Made by a program: the position numbers and the translations under genes
The notes under the pieces: model-generated
The model's database searches: none
Seen by the model: the letters and a program-made list of their open reading frames with translations, nothing else
What the model was told of the DNA's origin: nothing
Assembly (NCBI GenBank): GCA_008360955.1
Contig: LUCM01002879.1
Coordinates: forward strand, 111,818-175,817
Direction: 5' to 3'
DNA from: Fasciolopsis buskii
Lineage: Eukaryota > Platyhelminthes > Trematoda > Plagiorchiida > Fasciolidae
Length of the DNA stretch: 64,000 nt
Shown here: positions 28,296 to 40,387 of the stretch, piece by piece
Position numbering within the stretch: position 1 is the first letter of the stretch
Layout of the letters: each line of letters starts with the position of its first letter

Positions 28296-28365
28296 GCTGC
28301 ATAGCTCAATAGGTTGGAATTTCTGACCGGTCGACGAGAGATCTCCAGTTCGATAGAGGTTTAAT
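28296..28365 (+). repeat. tRNA-derived SINE-like sequence
   Basis: The segment GCATAGCTCAATAGG is an almost perfect box A, followed about 36 nt later by CCAGTTCGATAGAGG, which keeps the GTTCGA core of box B. Arms do not pair into a full cloverleaf. It is a pol III-promoter-like relic, best explained as a SINE head. Confidence 0.45.
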
Positions 28366-28944
28366 TTTCACAATCACTAACCTTGCACTGATGCGATCTA
28401 GTTTCCGTTGCTATCCTAAATCACAGTATATTACCAGGTTAGGTAGAGACTTTTCAAATACAAGTGACGTACAAATTTAACGAGTGATTTTCAACACCCC
28501 TTAGATTGTCTCTGCTCTTACGCACTTCAGTGGATCACTATTTTTATATGCGATTCATCTTGTTAATTGAGTTTTAGTAGTGTCTAATTATGACATTCCA
28601 TTTTACGGAAAAAGATGAGGCCATTGCTGTTAGTACAACATGGTTGATTATTCATGACCAACATATAAGAGATTTTGTGCCATTTGTCATGGCGAACGGA
28701 ATAATCAATAAAAATAAAACTTAGATATACTTTCTTCAGATTTTTAAAGACGTTATAAACGCATGTGCGCAATGAAACAGGCCTATTCCAAAACCTCCAT
28801 GATCGACTACCCGGGGAGGGGGGGAAACGGCAACAGTGATCGTGAAACTTGGAGTATCATAGAATCATATAAAGTCTCAAAAGATTAGACGTGATGACAA
28901 CCTGGGAGGCGGAGAGTTGCCATCTGCCACTAATTTGACAAGCG

Positions 28945-29005
28945 CACCTTGGATTCGAACCTCGGAACGCCTGGAAGCAGACGTTTAGTGCACTTGACCT
29001 GACAA
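28945..29005 (-). repeat. tRNA-derived SINE-like sequence
   Basis: The minus strand carries a perfect box B, GGTTCGAATCC (28951-28961). About 25-40 nt upstream lies a weaker box A-like GGTCAAGTGCAC and a possible anticodon stem CGTCT/AGGCG. The T arm does not close. It is interpreted as a pseudo-tRNA or SINE relic. Confidence 0.4.
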
Positions 29006-29569
29006 AAACCAAATACTAACTACTTAGGCAACAATATAATTTTTGAGTTTTGGGCAAGGTCATTTAACTTATACTTGTTCGGTGCACTGATTTTCAGGAA
29101 ATTCATCTGATCAATGTCCAACGACCTACGGTATTATTAGTGGCTTATGAGATTTGCGACATACTTTAAGAGCCAAATGTCACTCTTTTATCACGGAATT
29201 TGATTGTTAAATTACGAAGAAGGCTGCAGTCTGTTTAATCGGGGTGATGAAAATCTTTTCGAGTTTAAATTACCCAATATGTTTTTCAGTAATGTCCAAA
29301 CCTGCGGTCGATTTATGATACCCGTTACCGGAAGTCCGCTGTTTGCATCCATTTGGCTTACAGCCCACGCATATGATCGGTCAGTATCCACAGCTTCCAC
29401 CATGTTCATCGAGTCTTACACACAGGAATGTAAAACATATTGTGTACTTTGAAAATGTAGATAAAACAGTAATTGTTTTGATTCACGGTGAAATCTTGCT
29501 CTGGAAGTCAAACTGCGAGAAGTTCGCCATGCTATACGCTTGTTTCATTGATCCCTGATCGCTGTCAGC

Positions 29570-29650
29570 ATGGCCTCTTAGTTCAACCGGCATAACACAC
29601 GTGCAACAAGTGCTTGGGTTGCGCCCATTGGTGCGCTCGAATCTGGCCCA
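29570..29650 (+). repeat. tRNA-derived SINE-like sequence
   Basis: CTTAGTTCAACCGGC resembles box A, and GCGCTCGAATCTGG about 45 nt later resembles box B with two changes. The terminal GGCC words (TGGCC at each end) could not form a normal acceptor stem. It is a probable relic of a tRNA-derived retroposon. Confidence 0.35.
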
Positions 29651-30874
29651 GATCGAGAACTTTCCACGGTTAGATCAAATCTGCCTTTGTCTAAATCTGC
29701 CAAACGAAAGTCCTGAGTTTCAGTTAATTCGTTTATGTTAGTCATTGGTTTTTGACCGCGCTAAGACACTATATACTGGGTTCACAATATCGTCTTGATA
29801 ATTTCCAACTCTTTTGGTGACTTTAACTGAGAAAGCTTTGAAACAAAATTTTCACTCTCGGGAATGTAGTTTTTCAGCCGCATATTGGGACAAGAAAACA
29901 AGCTGTCACCCCGTTCGTTGTTTTTCTCATTTATTCTGATAATATCAATCAGGAGAGCACTGGCAGTGATGATTTTGACTTTAACTTTGGTTTACCTAAC
30001 TGGTTATGCAGAGCTCACATAGAGGTAAACTGATTGGATTCAACATAGGACATTTCGTCTGTGGGTTCATGATCCATGTTCTTATTCAGGCATTGGGCTT
30101 GGATCATCTGTGGTCGACGGGTACAATGTGGAATGCCAAACACTCAAATTCTTGCACTGGGAGTCACTGTGACGATAGACGTCAACATACTGTCCCTTGG
30201 CTCTTTATCTTGCCACCATCTAGCCGGAACTGCATGTCGTAGTTACCGGCCAAGCTATCTGATCCTTGCATTGGGGTTCACAGGAGTCAAGCGCGTCTCA
30301 AAAAAGGGTGAAGAAATTACTAACGAAAAATTCAGATGTAATGAATTTATGTTCCATTTATTCATTTCACTTATCAAATAAAACTATAGAATGGATATAT
30401 CGAACGAAATTTGTGGTTGGAATTGTGTCATTTCTGAGGTCTGGTAATTCGAACACTGAGGTTTCTCGCTGCAATTGACTCTTCCGATTCATTAATTAAA
30501 GAGTTCTTCTGGTAGAATAAGCCGACATAACAGACTGACAGTGTCTCCATTGTTAAAATTTGGTGGAATTACCATCGTATCATCAGTGCCGTGATTCAAG
30601 GAGCAGAAAGTTCTCCAAAATAACCAGGTGTTCGGACTAACAAACAAATCCTTCATTCATTATCTTTGGAAGTCTGATGAAATATGCTGCTTTCTTGTCA
30701 CTGGCGACAGCCCACTCTACAAAAGTTGGTGTCAAAAAATTGGGATGCATATTATCAGAATCTTACCAGTGCTGATTAATTGGCCAATTATTTTTTACTC
30801 TTTAAGCATACAACTCTGCCTATTATTCTACAGTTCGTCTGATTTTTGATGTTTTGGTTTTCATTTCTTTGTCA

Positions 30875-30900
30875 GTATATATATATATTATATATATATG
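30875..30900. repeat. (TA)n microsatellite
   Basis: A TA dinucleotide run interrupted once by TT, visible directly. Two further AT-rich repeats lie within 2.1 kb (31376-31420 and 32958-32991). Confidence 0.9.
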
Positions 30901-32957
30901 TAGATGTAACAATTAAGTTTAGTTTGTAGAAGGGGTCACTTTAAATTAACAGGTTTTCGTCTTGTGTGCTATCTGTCGGAACCGGATAACGGTGAAATAA
31001 AAAATCAAAACAAAATAAAACAGGAGAACTATAGAGAAGCAGATACATTTAGAGCTCATTTTCTTATATTTTTGAGAGTCACGAAGCATCTCGTGGAAGG
31101 ACACAATGGACGCCAATCCGACAATCCAACAAAACCTAGTCGTGATAGCCAGTTGTTCAAGGTTTTCGTACCATTCCACTGAGTCACTAGGCGATCACCT
31201 TGGCCCAATCTGAAAGAACAAATGACTAGAGTACTATACCTTTACCTACTCACGTTATAGTTTTGAAGAAATAATCAGATTCAGCCTACACATTTTGTGT
31301 ACCTCATTAGTTTATGGAGGCTAGTAAGTAGTCACAGTACAAGAAAAGCTATATCATTTTGAGAATTTGTATATTTCTCTCTCTCTATATATAAAGATAT
31401 ATATGTATATAGATATACAATATTTCACGAATGAACCACATGACCAAAATTCCCCTTGATGAGGTTCAGTTATCCCATTCTGAAACATGTAGTGGATAAA
31501 TGTGTAGCTTCCTTGAGGTAAGGATTTCGGATGTGAACTATCTTGAACGAAGTACTGCGGATTGTGTACTTCGTAATTGTTCTATATTCATAAAAAGAAA
31601 TAATTTCAGTGTTGATATCAAGAAGACATGGGAATTGATAAAATTTCGTTGAATTCTTTTCTTTAGTTTCTTCAACCCATTTTCATTCCATTCTGATTGT
31701 TAAAATCTAATAGGTAGTGACCTTCCTATTTTTTACGCACCAACTGTGCAAATTATTCATCGACGAGGCCTAAACAATTGTGTTTAACCAAACGATGAGA
31801 ACGCGAATTTATTGTTCACTTTCGCATCATGCCTTTGCCGAACGAAAAGCGCCTCAGAATAAATGTCGCGGTCTCCTACGGCGCCATTTATGAAAAAGTA
31901 GAAATTAAATTTACTACCATAATTCCGATAACTAGACTTCCGCTTTGGCAAAAGCCGTAGACCTTGAAATCTTTTAGGAAACATCCACCCTATTGTGGTT
32001 AGTCATTGCTAGATTTTTTCTCTCCTGCTGCTAGTCCCATTTGTCGATGGAGCGTGAATGATAAGAAGGGCACAGGCTTTTGTCTTACGCTTCTCGAATG
32101 ACCTGGCAGTCCAGCTGTTACATTGCTAACTGATTTTGGAATATGACTTGCTTTCATAGCCCTTTTCCAAATGACGTAGGGGTCAACGTAATTTAGCTCT
32201 TAGATAGGAGCAACACAAATCCATACGGTAGTTTTACCTGTCAGCTTAATAATGTTCTTCATAAATCATAGATGCTTTGTAAGGGCCTCACGCAGACTGT
32301 TGAAGCAGAGGAAAAATGTGACAATTACTTATCCTACCTCCGCTGGTTTATTTTATATGAAGCATAAGCCAGCAAAATGGATATACCGACCCGATTGTTG
32401 TAGCTCCTGTCGAGTCACGGTGATGCATGTGTCAATACAGTAGTAGTATTTTTTCTTCAGCCGGTAGTTAAACGGGGCGAGAACAATCTGATTAGAGTCA
32501 AAGCTTTCCCAGACAGCGCCCACAGAAGCATGCTTCAACCCGAATTGAGTTCAAAGCCAATTCCCTTTCTATCACGGTTAGGGGACGGCAACAAATATGG
32601 GGTTTTTCCGATCACCAGCCATCCAATAAGAAATATCTCGCGAAATTCAAAGAGCTGCATGGTCGCTATTCGTCGCATTTTGAGATGTGTATTGACCTTA
32701 TTTAGCTCAGTTTTTCTTCCCTCAAACAATCCAGCGTTCCAACATCCCCAATCTATATTGTTTACCATATTTGTCGATATTCTTTTCTTTTTGATGGTAG
32801 TTGATGTATCAGTTGTGTGCTCCGCGAAAAGGTATTTCGCACGAAGCAATTTCTTCCATGTTTACATGCAGAAGGGAATGATCATAGATTGCAATTCCTA
32901 AACCAAATAGATAATGCATGTTTCGTTTTTACAAATTTATGGTCAGGACAGGTTGTT

Positions 32958-32991
32958 GTATATATATATATATATATGCAAATATATATAT
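32958..32991. repeat. (TA)n microsatellite
   Basis: Two TA runs separated by GCAA, visible directly. Confidence 0.9.
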
Positions 32992-35900
32992 CTTAGTACA
33001 TTTAGTGCATATCAGTGCACCAAACCAATGAACGGCTAACTTTAGGCAGAAAAGATCGCATTGTAGTAACCCACCAACTTTCCAACGTTTAGATCTAATT
33101 TAAGAAGTTGCAAACGTTGGCGGGATTGGTAAAAAAATAATTGGGAAACCAATGCTGTTACACTCGAACGTGTTAGCTTATATTTCGCAATTTAGGCAAA
33201 ATTGAGGTGGACTAGGTTAGGCAAATTGGTAAGGTTTTGCCAGTTTCTGACTAACAACTTTTCCTCTAGATACCATTTTACGTCTGTGTACCAGTTTGTC
33301 TCACAACATTCATGGTGCACTTCTTCCTACAGATTTTTATCTCAAGAAACGCTTGATGGTTATTTTGCCAAAAGATACCGAAAAATAATTATGTTGACTG
33401 ATAACGTTCCAATCGCTTGTAACCATTTGTGACTGCTAAAATCATCAAGGAACACATTAGTAAACATCACATTCCAATCAACTCTGCGTTCCAAAATAGA
33501 CATTTTACTCCCACGATTCTCAAAGCCCCGATATGAGTTAACCAAGCACGACCAAACTAAACAATTATGTTCTTCTCAAACAGATGGAGGGGAGAAACAG
33601 AGTAATAAATATGGACATTTAATGTTGACAGAATCATAAAAACGTTTTCACTCACTTTTTAGCCCAAGTCGTAAACCATGGATAGCATTTAAGCTTCACA
33701 TGGTTTTATTCGTGCCAGCGTTTATCGGCTCACTAGTTAGTCATTTTCTAGCCTTGAACGAGAGGGAATTATCCACCGCGGGGAAGAGTTTCAGTGTAAC
33801 AAAATGGTGCGAAAAAGTTACCTCCCAGTAAGGCATATGAAAATCTCGTTTTCGAATAGAACTCCTTCACGGCAAACAGATGCTCACGGAGACAGAATGC
33901 GTTTGACTACTGACAAGTTGGGATGAAACAAATAAAATGTCCAGACTGCTACAAGTTTCGCTCATCGTCAAGCTATTTGCAATTTTTTTTAAATACAATA
34001 TGAAAACTACAAAGGATGACATCCAGTGCGACGAAATATGCCTTCACAGAGAAATCCTTGCTGAAACTGTGTCTTAAAGAATCCATGCCGCTCATATCAA
34101 ATCCGCAAGCCGGCTGGACAAACTTTTGGTATCGCTTCGGAACCTGATCAGTCTATTTCTAGTTTACTTGTCTCCCGGGTAGAAACGGTCGACTGCAAAT
34201 GATGACAGGCAGCCCTAGAAGGTGGTAAACGGTCAGTCGAAAATTTAATAGCTACCTATTTCTTGAAAATGATTTTTGTTTGGCCTATGCGTTCATTCGC
34301 GCGAGCAGACTAAATCCACACTCGCAAACGAACAAGCGGACAAACGTGCATCGGAAATCTCCCATTTCCGCACGTCAAAAATACTGTGCCCATAATTTGT
34401 GAGCATTTCTGTTAGTTGACATATCTCCTTCCTCACCGTGGTTAGCTCAATCTACAGATCACTTAAGGCTACTTCATTCAGTGAGTCGTTCTCATCTTAG
34501 ACAACGGCTTGGATCTCTGAGCCGTTCAGTCTTTCTCTGCTCAAAACATTTGCTCTAATATGGCAAAGACAGAGTAAAGTCTTGGGAAAGGCGGATATAT
34601 TACAAAACTAGGAACCCGGTAAACCACGACCTTGGTCTGCATTCATTCAGATAAAATGAACGAAATAAATGTGCATGTATGATGGATATTTAGCAAGCTA
34701 CTCTTGATCGTCTGCATACTAGATTTAGGCTGTGCTCATTGGTTGAATCACAACGGCATAAATCTCGTACTATTAGACAAGCCCATCGAAACATTCATTC
34801 TAATCCACTAGTTCGCACGATCAGATCCAAACTAACTGTGAACGAGCCGGTGGAAATAAATTACTTTTTAAGATAAAATATCACAGTATAGCCAGAAAAA
34901 ATTGTTATTCCTAATCCCGATAAAAGAATTATGTTGAATTTTCTGATAGTATTTATTCCGTGTGTTCGTGCATTACGCCCAAACACTACTCATCCGTTTC
35001 ATACCGTACACAGAAGCCGATTTTCTACTGCGCAAGAAGTAAGTGGTTCGACCGCACGAAACGCTACATTTCTTTCCGGAACCCAATTGCTTATTCACTA
35101 TGCATCCGGTTTCATAAGCCACGAATTCGTGGAATGCGAGATCACAAGAGTCCGTGCTGTTAATTGGGAGAATGAACGGTACCAAATTCTTGGAACCTAA
35201 GTAAATGACACCATAACTATTTGACAAAGAAACTGACTAATTTGCTAACCTCTGCAAAGTGAATGTTACGATAATCAATAGTTTTTCATCACACAGAATG
35301 CTTTTTGTTTTTTACCAAGGATGTGACGTTGGTTCATCCCAATTTGTGACTAAACGTATTCACATGCATGCATTTCCTCAAATTATCCAAATCAAGTTTT
35401 GTTACCAAAGCCCAAAATGCCAAAATCAAACGAACCGCCTTGCAAATTTGATGATTATCAGTGTATGGACAGTAAACCAGAGACTGCCACCAGAGGACTT
35501 TTAAACCTGCCCATGATGAAAGCAGATAATTCGAGCAAAAAATCTGACAATCTAAAGAGACTGAAGAAAACTAGAAAACTCCTATAAGAACACATGCAGT
35601 TCGGTCAACAAGCTCTTATTCACTTGCCGGGATTGCGCATGAGACTTTTTTGATCCAGGGAACCACGACTGTGATTTTGTGCAACGTTTTTTGTTAGCTG
35701 TTGATTGTTAGCTGCGAGAACGACTAAAGTGAATTTGCTGAAGGGGTTGCTGATTGAAGTAAGTTGCAAGCAGGCAAAAGTTTCGACAGGTCACTGTTGA
35801 CTGGGAGAAGATTAGAAAGTCCGTCGATTGCTTCCGTGGATTTCGCTTCAGCCCCGTGCAAACTAGTGAGTATGAACATCTAAACCTATCTTGCTACAGA

Positions 35901-38645
35901 AAATGCGATGCATCTAAAAGGTGGCCCCGATCAGAATGCGAACAGACTGTGCCGGACTAACTCATATCTCACTTGTCGGTCAGTTCCCAGTGATTTATTT
36001 TTTATTACTTAATGCTAATCGTTAATAGTTTAGCACACGCCCTGCGAGTGGTATATCAAAGCCGGGAGGACAGTGCATTGCGGTAAAAGCCAGTGCTAAG
36101 CTTAAAAAAAACGTTTGAACTACGCCTGTGCTATCGCTATGTGAACAGTTGGTCCAGAAATGCTTCATCTTGGTCAGGAGTGGTACCTCAGGTTCCGAGA
36201 TGGCTGCGACTACCGAATGCCATCAAATGACCATTCGTCCCGAATGACCTTCGTCAAGAAATTCCGATTTATTGTTTTCTCGTGGTGAAGATGTTTTCAG
36301 AAAGTGTGCAGATGAGAACGAATGTGCGCACAGTCGACCGAGTTGAGCAATCTTCGGTGGTTTGTCTAGCTGAAATGGTCGTACATTAATTCCAAACCAA
36401 TCACAAAGGACATACGATTTGTATGGTTCACTTCCAACAGGTGTTTTTGAAGGGGAGACGCACAGAACATCCATGGTACATGGCCTCACACGAAAGCTAA
36501 GTGATCCGAGAAATTAGTTATCGAATCTCACCAGGGTGATTTCGACAGCTGCATCTGTCGTCTGGTGCCTTCCGCGAAGGGATTGTCATGCCGAATTGAA
36601 TCCCAAATCCATCAGAATCCGAAGGCTCTTTTGGAAAACAAAAGTCCACTGCATCAAGAAAACCCGAACGAATAGAAGCAAAAATTATGAATTTTTACTT
36701 ACAAACAGCATTTGCTTAACATCCACAATTTGTCCAGTTAGAGGATGGAAATTATTTTTCAGTCACATTTTTGCAAATGCTTTGATTATAGGACAGTCTA
36801 TGCCGTCAAACAGACCTCACTCCACTGACCCTCTGATAAATTTATCGGAATATCTTTTCCTCTAATCTCCACCGTTTGCAGACATCCCATCCTTTGTCAA
36901 ATGGTAGGTGGCTGACATGAATTAGATTTTATTAGATTTTTTTATTCATTGAGGTAAATCACTGGATGGGTGTTGCTTAGTTGTTTGACAAGAAAGTTGG
37001 TAGTGCTTGTTTCTGCGTTCAAGGATTGGTCATGATTTCGCCTATCGAAGTGGCCGTAAATAAATAGGTACACCCTTAGATATATGGATGCATTTACTGA
37101 CGGACCTTGTTTGAAAACACGAATTTACTTGGTGATATTTATTAAAGTGTCGGTATTCGTTCTGTGCTGGGAAGATATGTTCATTGAATACCAGCTTCTC
37201 TTGCCATATTGTATTTGTGATGTGTTATATAAACAGTTCTTAGGTTTTATACCATTCTGTCTTCTGCTAAGATCTTTTGCCCCACGTGAGCTGTTGTCTT
37301 AACAACCTGAATGGCTCAAGTCTGCGAAACAAATGTCATACTTTCGACCGTGAAACTTTTAGTCCTGGCTCCTTATTCCATTGTGCAAAATGAAAAACTG
37401 ATTGTTACGTTTTGCTGCATTTTAAAATGGCCACTTCTCATCCATATACAGAAAATGACAATAAACCTGCATAATGCTCACTTTTGTGAATTCAGACTTA
37501 CAAAACTTCAGAATATTAAAGCTTTAACTTAATTCGATGGGATTCGCCGAACATAGCCTAAAGTGGAATTCTAGCTGACTAAACCACTGTCTTCTTACGG
37601 CACATAACAATCAAAGAGTTGTTCCCATGGAATTTCGACATTACTTCACAGGATGAATTCTTTGATTTGGCGTCCGGTTTCCTACTCGTCAGCCTTAAAC
37701 TAGATCCCGTCAGTTTTACTTAGGACATAATATATCGTCACGATGTGTCGAAACTTTAAGGAGGGAGAGAGAGAGAGACAAACTTCCACCGCTCGGCCAG
37801 AAGTCCAAGCATTATCATCTGAACAGTGCGTTTTTAAATCCCAATCAGACCAGATTGCTCTTCCCTGTATTTATACATCCTGGCTACGTTTTATTCTCGT
37901 CTGCACTGTTACTTACCCCGTAATCTTTTTCGTTATTCTAGCATGTGTTGATCTCATTACCGTTTTGTCAAGCTATAAATCTCTCCTGGACGCATCTCGT
38001 TACATGCTGGGACCCGATTTCACACTGTTCAAGCTTTCTGACCAGGCGAATTAATCCAAACAAGGTTATCACTTCTTCCCTAATCGATGTCCGCTGACTG
38101 GTTTGAAGTCCCTCTTTGACCGTCTCATGAACAGCCTTCGCTGCAATAGAACAATAAGCAAAAAAGAGATGTTAGTATATTCATAATAAATGATGAACAC
38201 AAACAGATTGAGACAATGGTCTCGAATGTCTGCTTTTTGCTTAACTGTTCGATTCTTACTACGTTTGTGCACACCAGAGGAAACAACTGACGCAGACTGA
38301 GTGTGGGATAAATAAAAGAATTGTGGAAAAATGATAGTCACAACCAAATACCGAACGCTATAGGTTCTGCTTTCTTCATCTTCTTAGAGCTATCCGACAA
38401 TCAGAAAGAAGTATTTACCTATTTTCCATTCACATTGTTTTTCTACTTACTATAGTCTTTTCCCGAAAAGCTGCCCATTGTTGTTTTAACTCGCGGTTGC
38501 CATAAACAAAACATTAATCACCTGGACACCTGTAAAGTTATCGTACTTTTTGGAACCACAGTGTTCTAATTCGTCTTGCTGATCTCGATGCTTTTCGTTG
38601 TCTAATTTGTGTTATCTCTTCTTCCCCACCCGAAAACCAATGCGC

Positions 38646-38682
38646 TCCTTTCCATATCCGTTTCTTTTTTTTCCCCTTACAG
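38646..38682 (+). promoter_or_regulatory. Strong 3' splice acceptor (cis or spliced-leader trans-splice site)
   Basis: A long pyrimidine tract (CCGTTTCTTTTTTTTCCCC) runs straight into TTACAG, with AG at 38681-38682. It is one of the best acceptors in the window. It sits just ahead of a GC-rich stretch and the inferred first coding exon, so it joins either an upstream non-coding exon or a trans-spliced leader, which flatworms are known to use. The sequence alone cannot decide. Confidence 0.55.
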
Positions 38683-38908
38683 GTCCCCAGTCCCAATGAG
38701 TAAACGCGTTCGCCGAACACCACATAAACGCTAGATGGATGGTTTGATTGATTGACTGCGCACGTTGCACCCTTTGCAGTGCTGACCTCAGCAGCTTGCC
38801 TCGGCCAACATCTTGCTTTTCACATACACAGACACAGACTCAGGAAAGCCATTGGACGTGGACTAGCAACACACTTGGGCCCGCCATCCGCGAGTTTTCT
38901 CCGACCAT
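38683..38908 (+). other. Candidate 5' UTR of the Ig receptor gene, with short upstream ORFs
   Basis: The segment between the strong acceptor and the inferred start codon is GC-richer than its surroundings. It contains upstream ATGs at 38696 (12 codons, then TAG), 38735 (6 codons, then TGA) and 38739 (2 codons, then TGA). If this is the real leader, these short ORFs would reduce initiation at 38909. The assignment depends on the leader exon being right. Confidence 0.35.
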
Positions 38909-39032
38909 ATGTTGCACATCTGCCCTCGTGGCCAATTAGTCGTACCGGGACTACTGGTTTGCATCCGGTCACACCAGTTTCCAGTGTCATTATCGCCTTT
39001 ACTACTACTGCTATTGCTCCCAATCGTACAGT
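38909..39032 (+). CDS. Candidate exon 1: signal peptide of the Ig receptor
   Basis: The ATG at 38909 opens 41 codons that end in a classical hydrophobic core (PVSLSPLLLLLLLPIVQ). One further base, T, precedes a possible donor GTGCGT at 39033. Joined to the next exon, which starts in phase 1, the shared codon becomes TCT (Ser). The border then reads V-Q-S followed by INTDSLEV, which satisfies the small-residue rule at -3 (Val) and -1 (Ser) for signal peptidase. The donor deviates from GTAAGT at two positions, and the start context is weak (C at -3). The n-region before the hydrophobic core is long, about 25 residues. An alternative is that the true leader lies elsewhere and this LLLLLLL stretch is chance. 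Confidence 0.4.
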
Positions 39033-39853
39033 GTGCGTTTATTTCCTCTTTGAGCGCTCTCCTTCTTATGGTCATGATAAAAGTCATGCTTTTTAGACTT
39101 TTTAATGAACTCCCGGTTAAGTAGGCAGTAGTTCAAAACCTGTCTGAATGCCTGATGTAAACAGTGCAGTCACTTCGCACCAATTTATCAAATAATTCTA
39201 TTGTACAATTCGCTAGGTGCAAACTACAGAAATTTTTCTACTGATCTTAAAATATCGATTTCGTTTGCAACTCAGCTTGATGGTTTTCGAGGTATTGTGA
39301 ATGCCCAAACTTACTTTCAGATTACAACCACTCTATCATCCTGGTATCCTGCATTGTAAGTGATGCGCATTCTATTCAGACAGTTTTCCCCTAGGTTGAA
39401 AGGAATGAAAAAACGGGAACATAGTGCTCAGCAATATGTACACAAAGATTTCACTATACCTCATCAGAGGTGCATGCTGGAAACGAATTATTGTTCCTGT
39501 TGTTGAGTTGTTGATGCCATAAGAACTCACGAATCGGTTGATGCAACAGTACGATGACAGATGCTTTGTCATTGTCTTGGTTTACCATCCCACTTCTTCC
39601 AACTACGGTGATAGGAAATTGAAGTTTGCTTGTGAATTAATCACTTTTGATTGTCGCAGCATTTACCATAATTTTCTAAAATTTTTATGGGAATACCAAA
39701 CTGGATTTGTTGGGATGGCATATCAGTCGAAGTGCACGTTAGTTCATTTTTGCATATCATCCTTTAAATGAACTTCATACATGCATGTATACGATGGCAA
39801 CCAGATACAAAATCTATTATACAGATCGTTTTTCTGTCACATGTTTATCTTAG
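39033..39853 (+). other. Candidate intron 1
   Basis: About 0.8 kb between the inferred leader exon and the first Ig exon. No repeats or other genes are recognised. It ends in the pyrimidine-rich acceptor TTTATCTTAG. Short open frames within it (39538-39771 and the antisense 39572-39372) have no features. Confidence 0.4.
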
Positions 39854-40387
39854 CTATCAACACGGATTCGTTGGAAGTTCGACTGGACTGGGCAGTTAGC
39901 CCCGGTGATACAGTGTTATCCACAGACCAAAGCTTCCAACCAGCGGGGGATTCAGATCATCGGATAAACGGTCAAAGTGTAAATATTCAATCAGACAGTC
40001 CCATATCCTATTCCGGATCCCTAGTTCGTCACGTGGAACCGGGAGTTCAATTGCAACTGGAATGTACAATTGAAGAGCGCTTGCAGATGGAACAGTCTCA
40101 GACCGGACATTCACTTCGTGTATCCGATACCACAAGCGTGTTTCTTCTTTGTCCATTGTCTACTGGAGTGTGTTTGGAGGACTGCAAACCGACTCCGAAT
40201 GTGCATAATATCACGTGTGAAGAATTCGAACCTGAATCGGATAGGACAAGTTTTGACCACAATCTTACTACTCGCACGTCGAGACGCATACGCTATCGAA
40301 TACCTCAGGTGACGGGACGTCACAACGGAACTTGGCTCTGTCAAAATAAAGGCGTTTCCAGTGAGCGACATGAGCTACAAGTATCTG
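39854..40387 (+). CDS. Ig receptor exon 2: N-terminal region and first Ig-like domain (178 codons)
   Basis: Acceptor TTTATCTTAG and donor GTAAGA bound a 534-nt exon in phase 1-1. The first 60 or so residues are a linker (SLEVRLDWAVSPGDTVL onward). Then comes the Ig B-strand VEPGVQLQLECTI, a long insert, and the E-F strands IRYRIPQVTGRHNGTWLCQN and G-strand ERHELQVS. It is longer than a usual Ig exon (about 110 codons). There are six cysteines (LEC, LLC, GVC, EDC, ITC, WLC), so extra disulfides are possible. Three N-glycosylation sequons (NIT, NLT, NGT) support an extracellular location. The core Trp of strand C is not obvious. It is probably the membrane-distal domain if exon 1 is right. Confidence 0.75.

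Larger units (their letters stand above)
29651..38682. other. Intergenic region upstream of the Ig receptor gene; AT microsatellites
   Basis: No supportable gene lies in this 9 kb. It contains three AT-rich simple repeats (30875-30900, 31376-31420, 32958-32991) and a short hairpin with 9-bp arms CCAACGTTT/AAACGTTGG (33082-33090 and 33112-33120). Two open frames overlap in antisense at 32530-32901 and 32849-32535 and have no features. A hydrophilic frame at about 35393-35587 looks coding-like but is unassigned (see findings). The promoter of the downstream gene must lie in or beyond this stretch, but no TATA or initiator can be named. Confidence 0.5.

Noticed and set aside
32530..32901. 123-codon + strand frame with a 104-codon antisense frame
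   Set aside because: Mutual overlap without any recognisable domain. The hydrophobic stretch is isolated and the composition fits chance in AT-rich DNA.
33082..33120. Hairpin with 9-bp arms CCAACGTTT/AAACGTTGG
   Set aside because: Short arms and a 21-nt loop are expected by chance in 64 kb. Noted only as a structure.
38752..39096. 114-codon frame overlapping the leader exon
   Set aside because: It lacks an ATG, and its composition is what the complementary phase of the leucine-rich leader would give.
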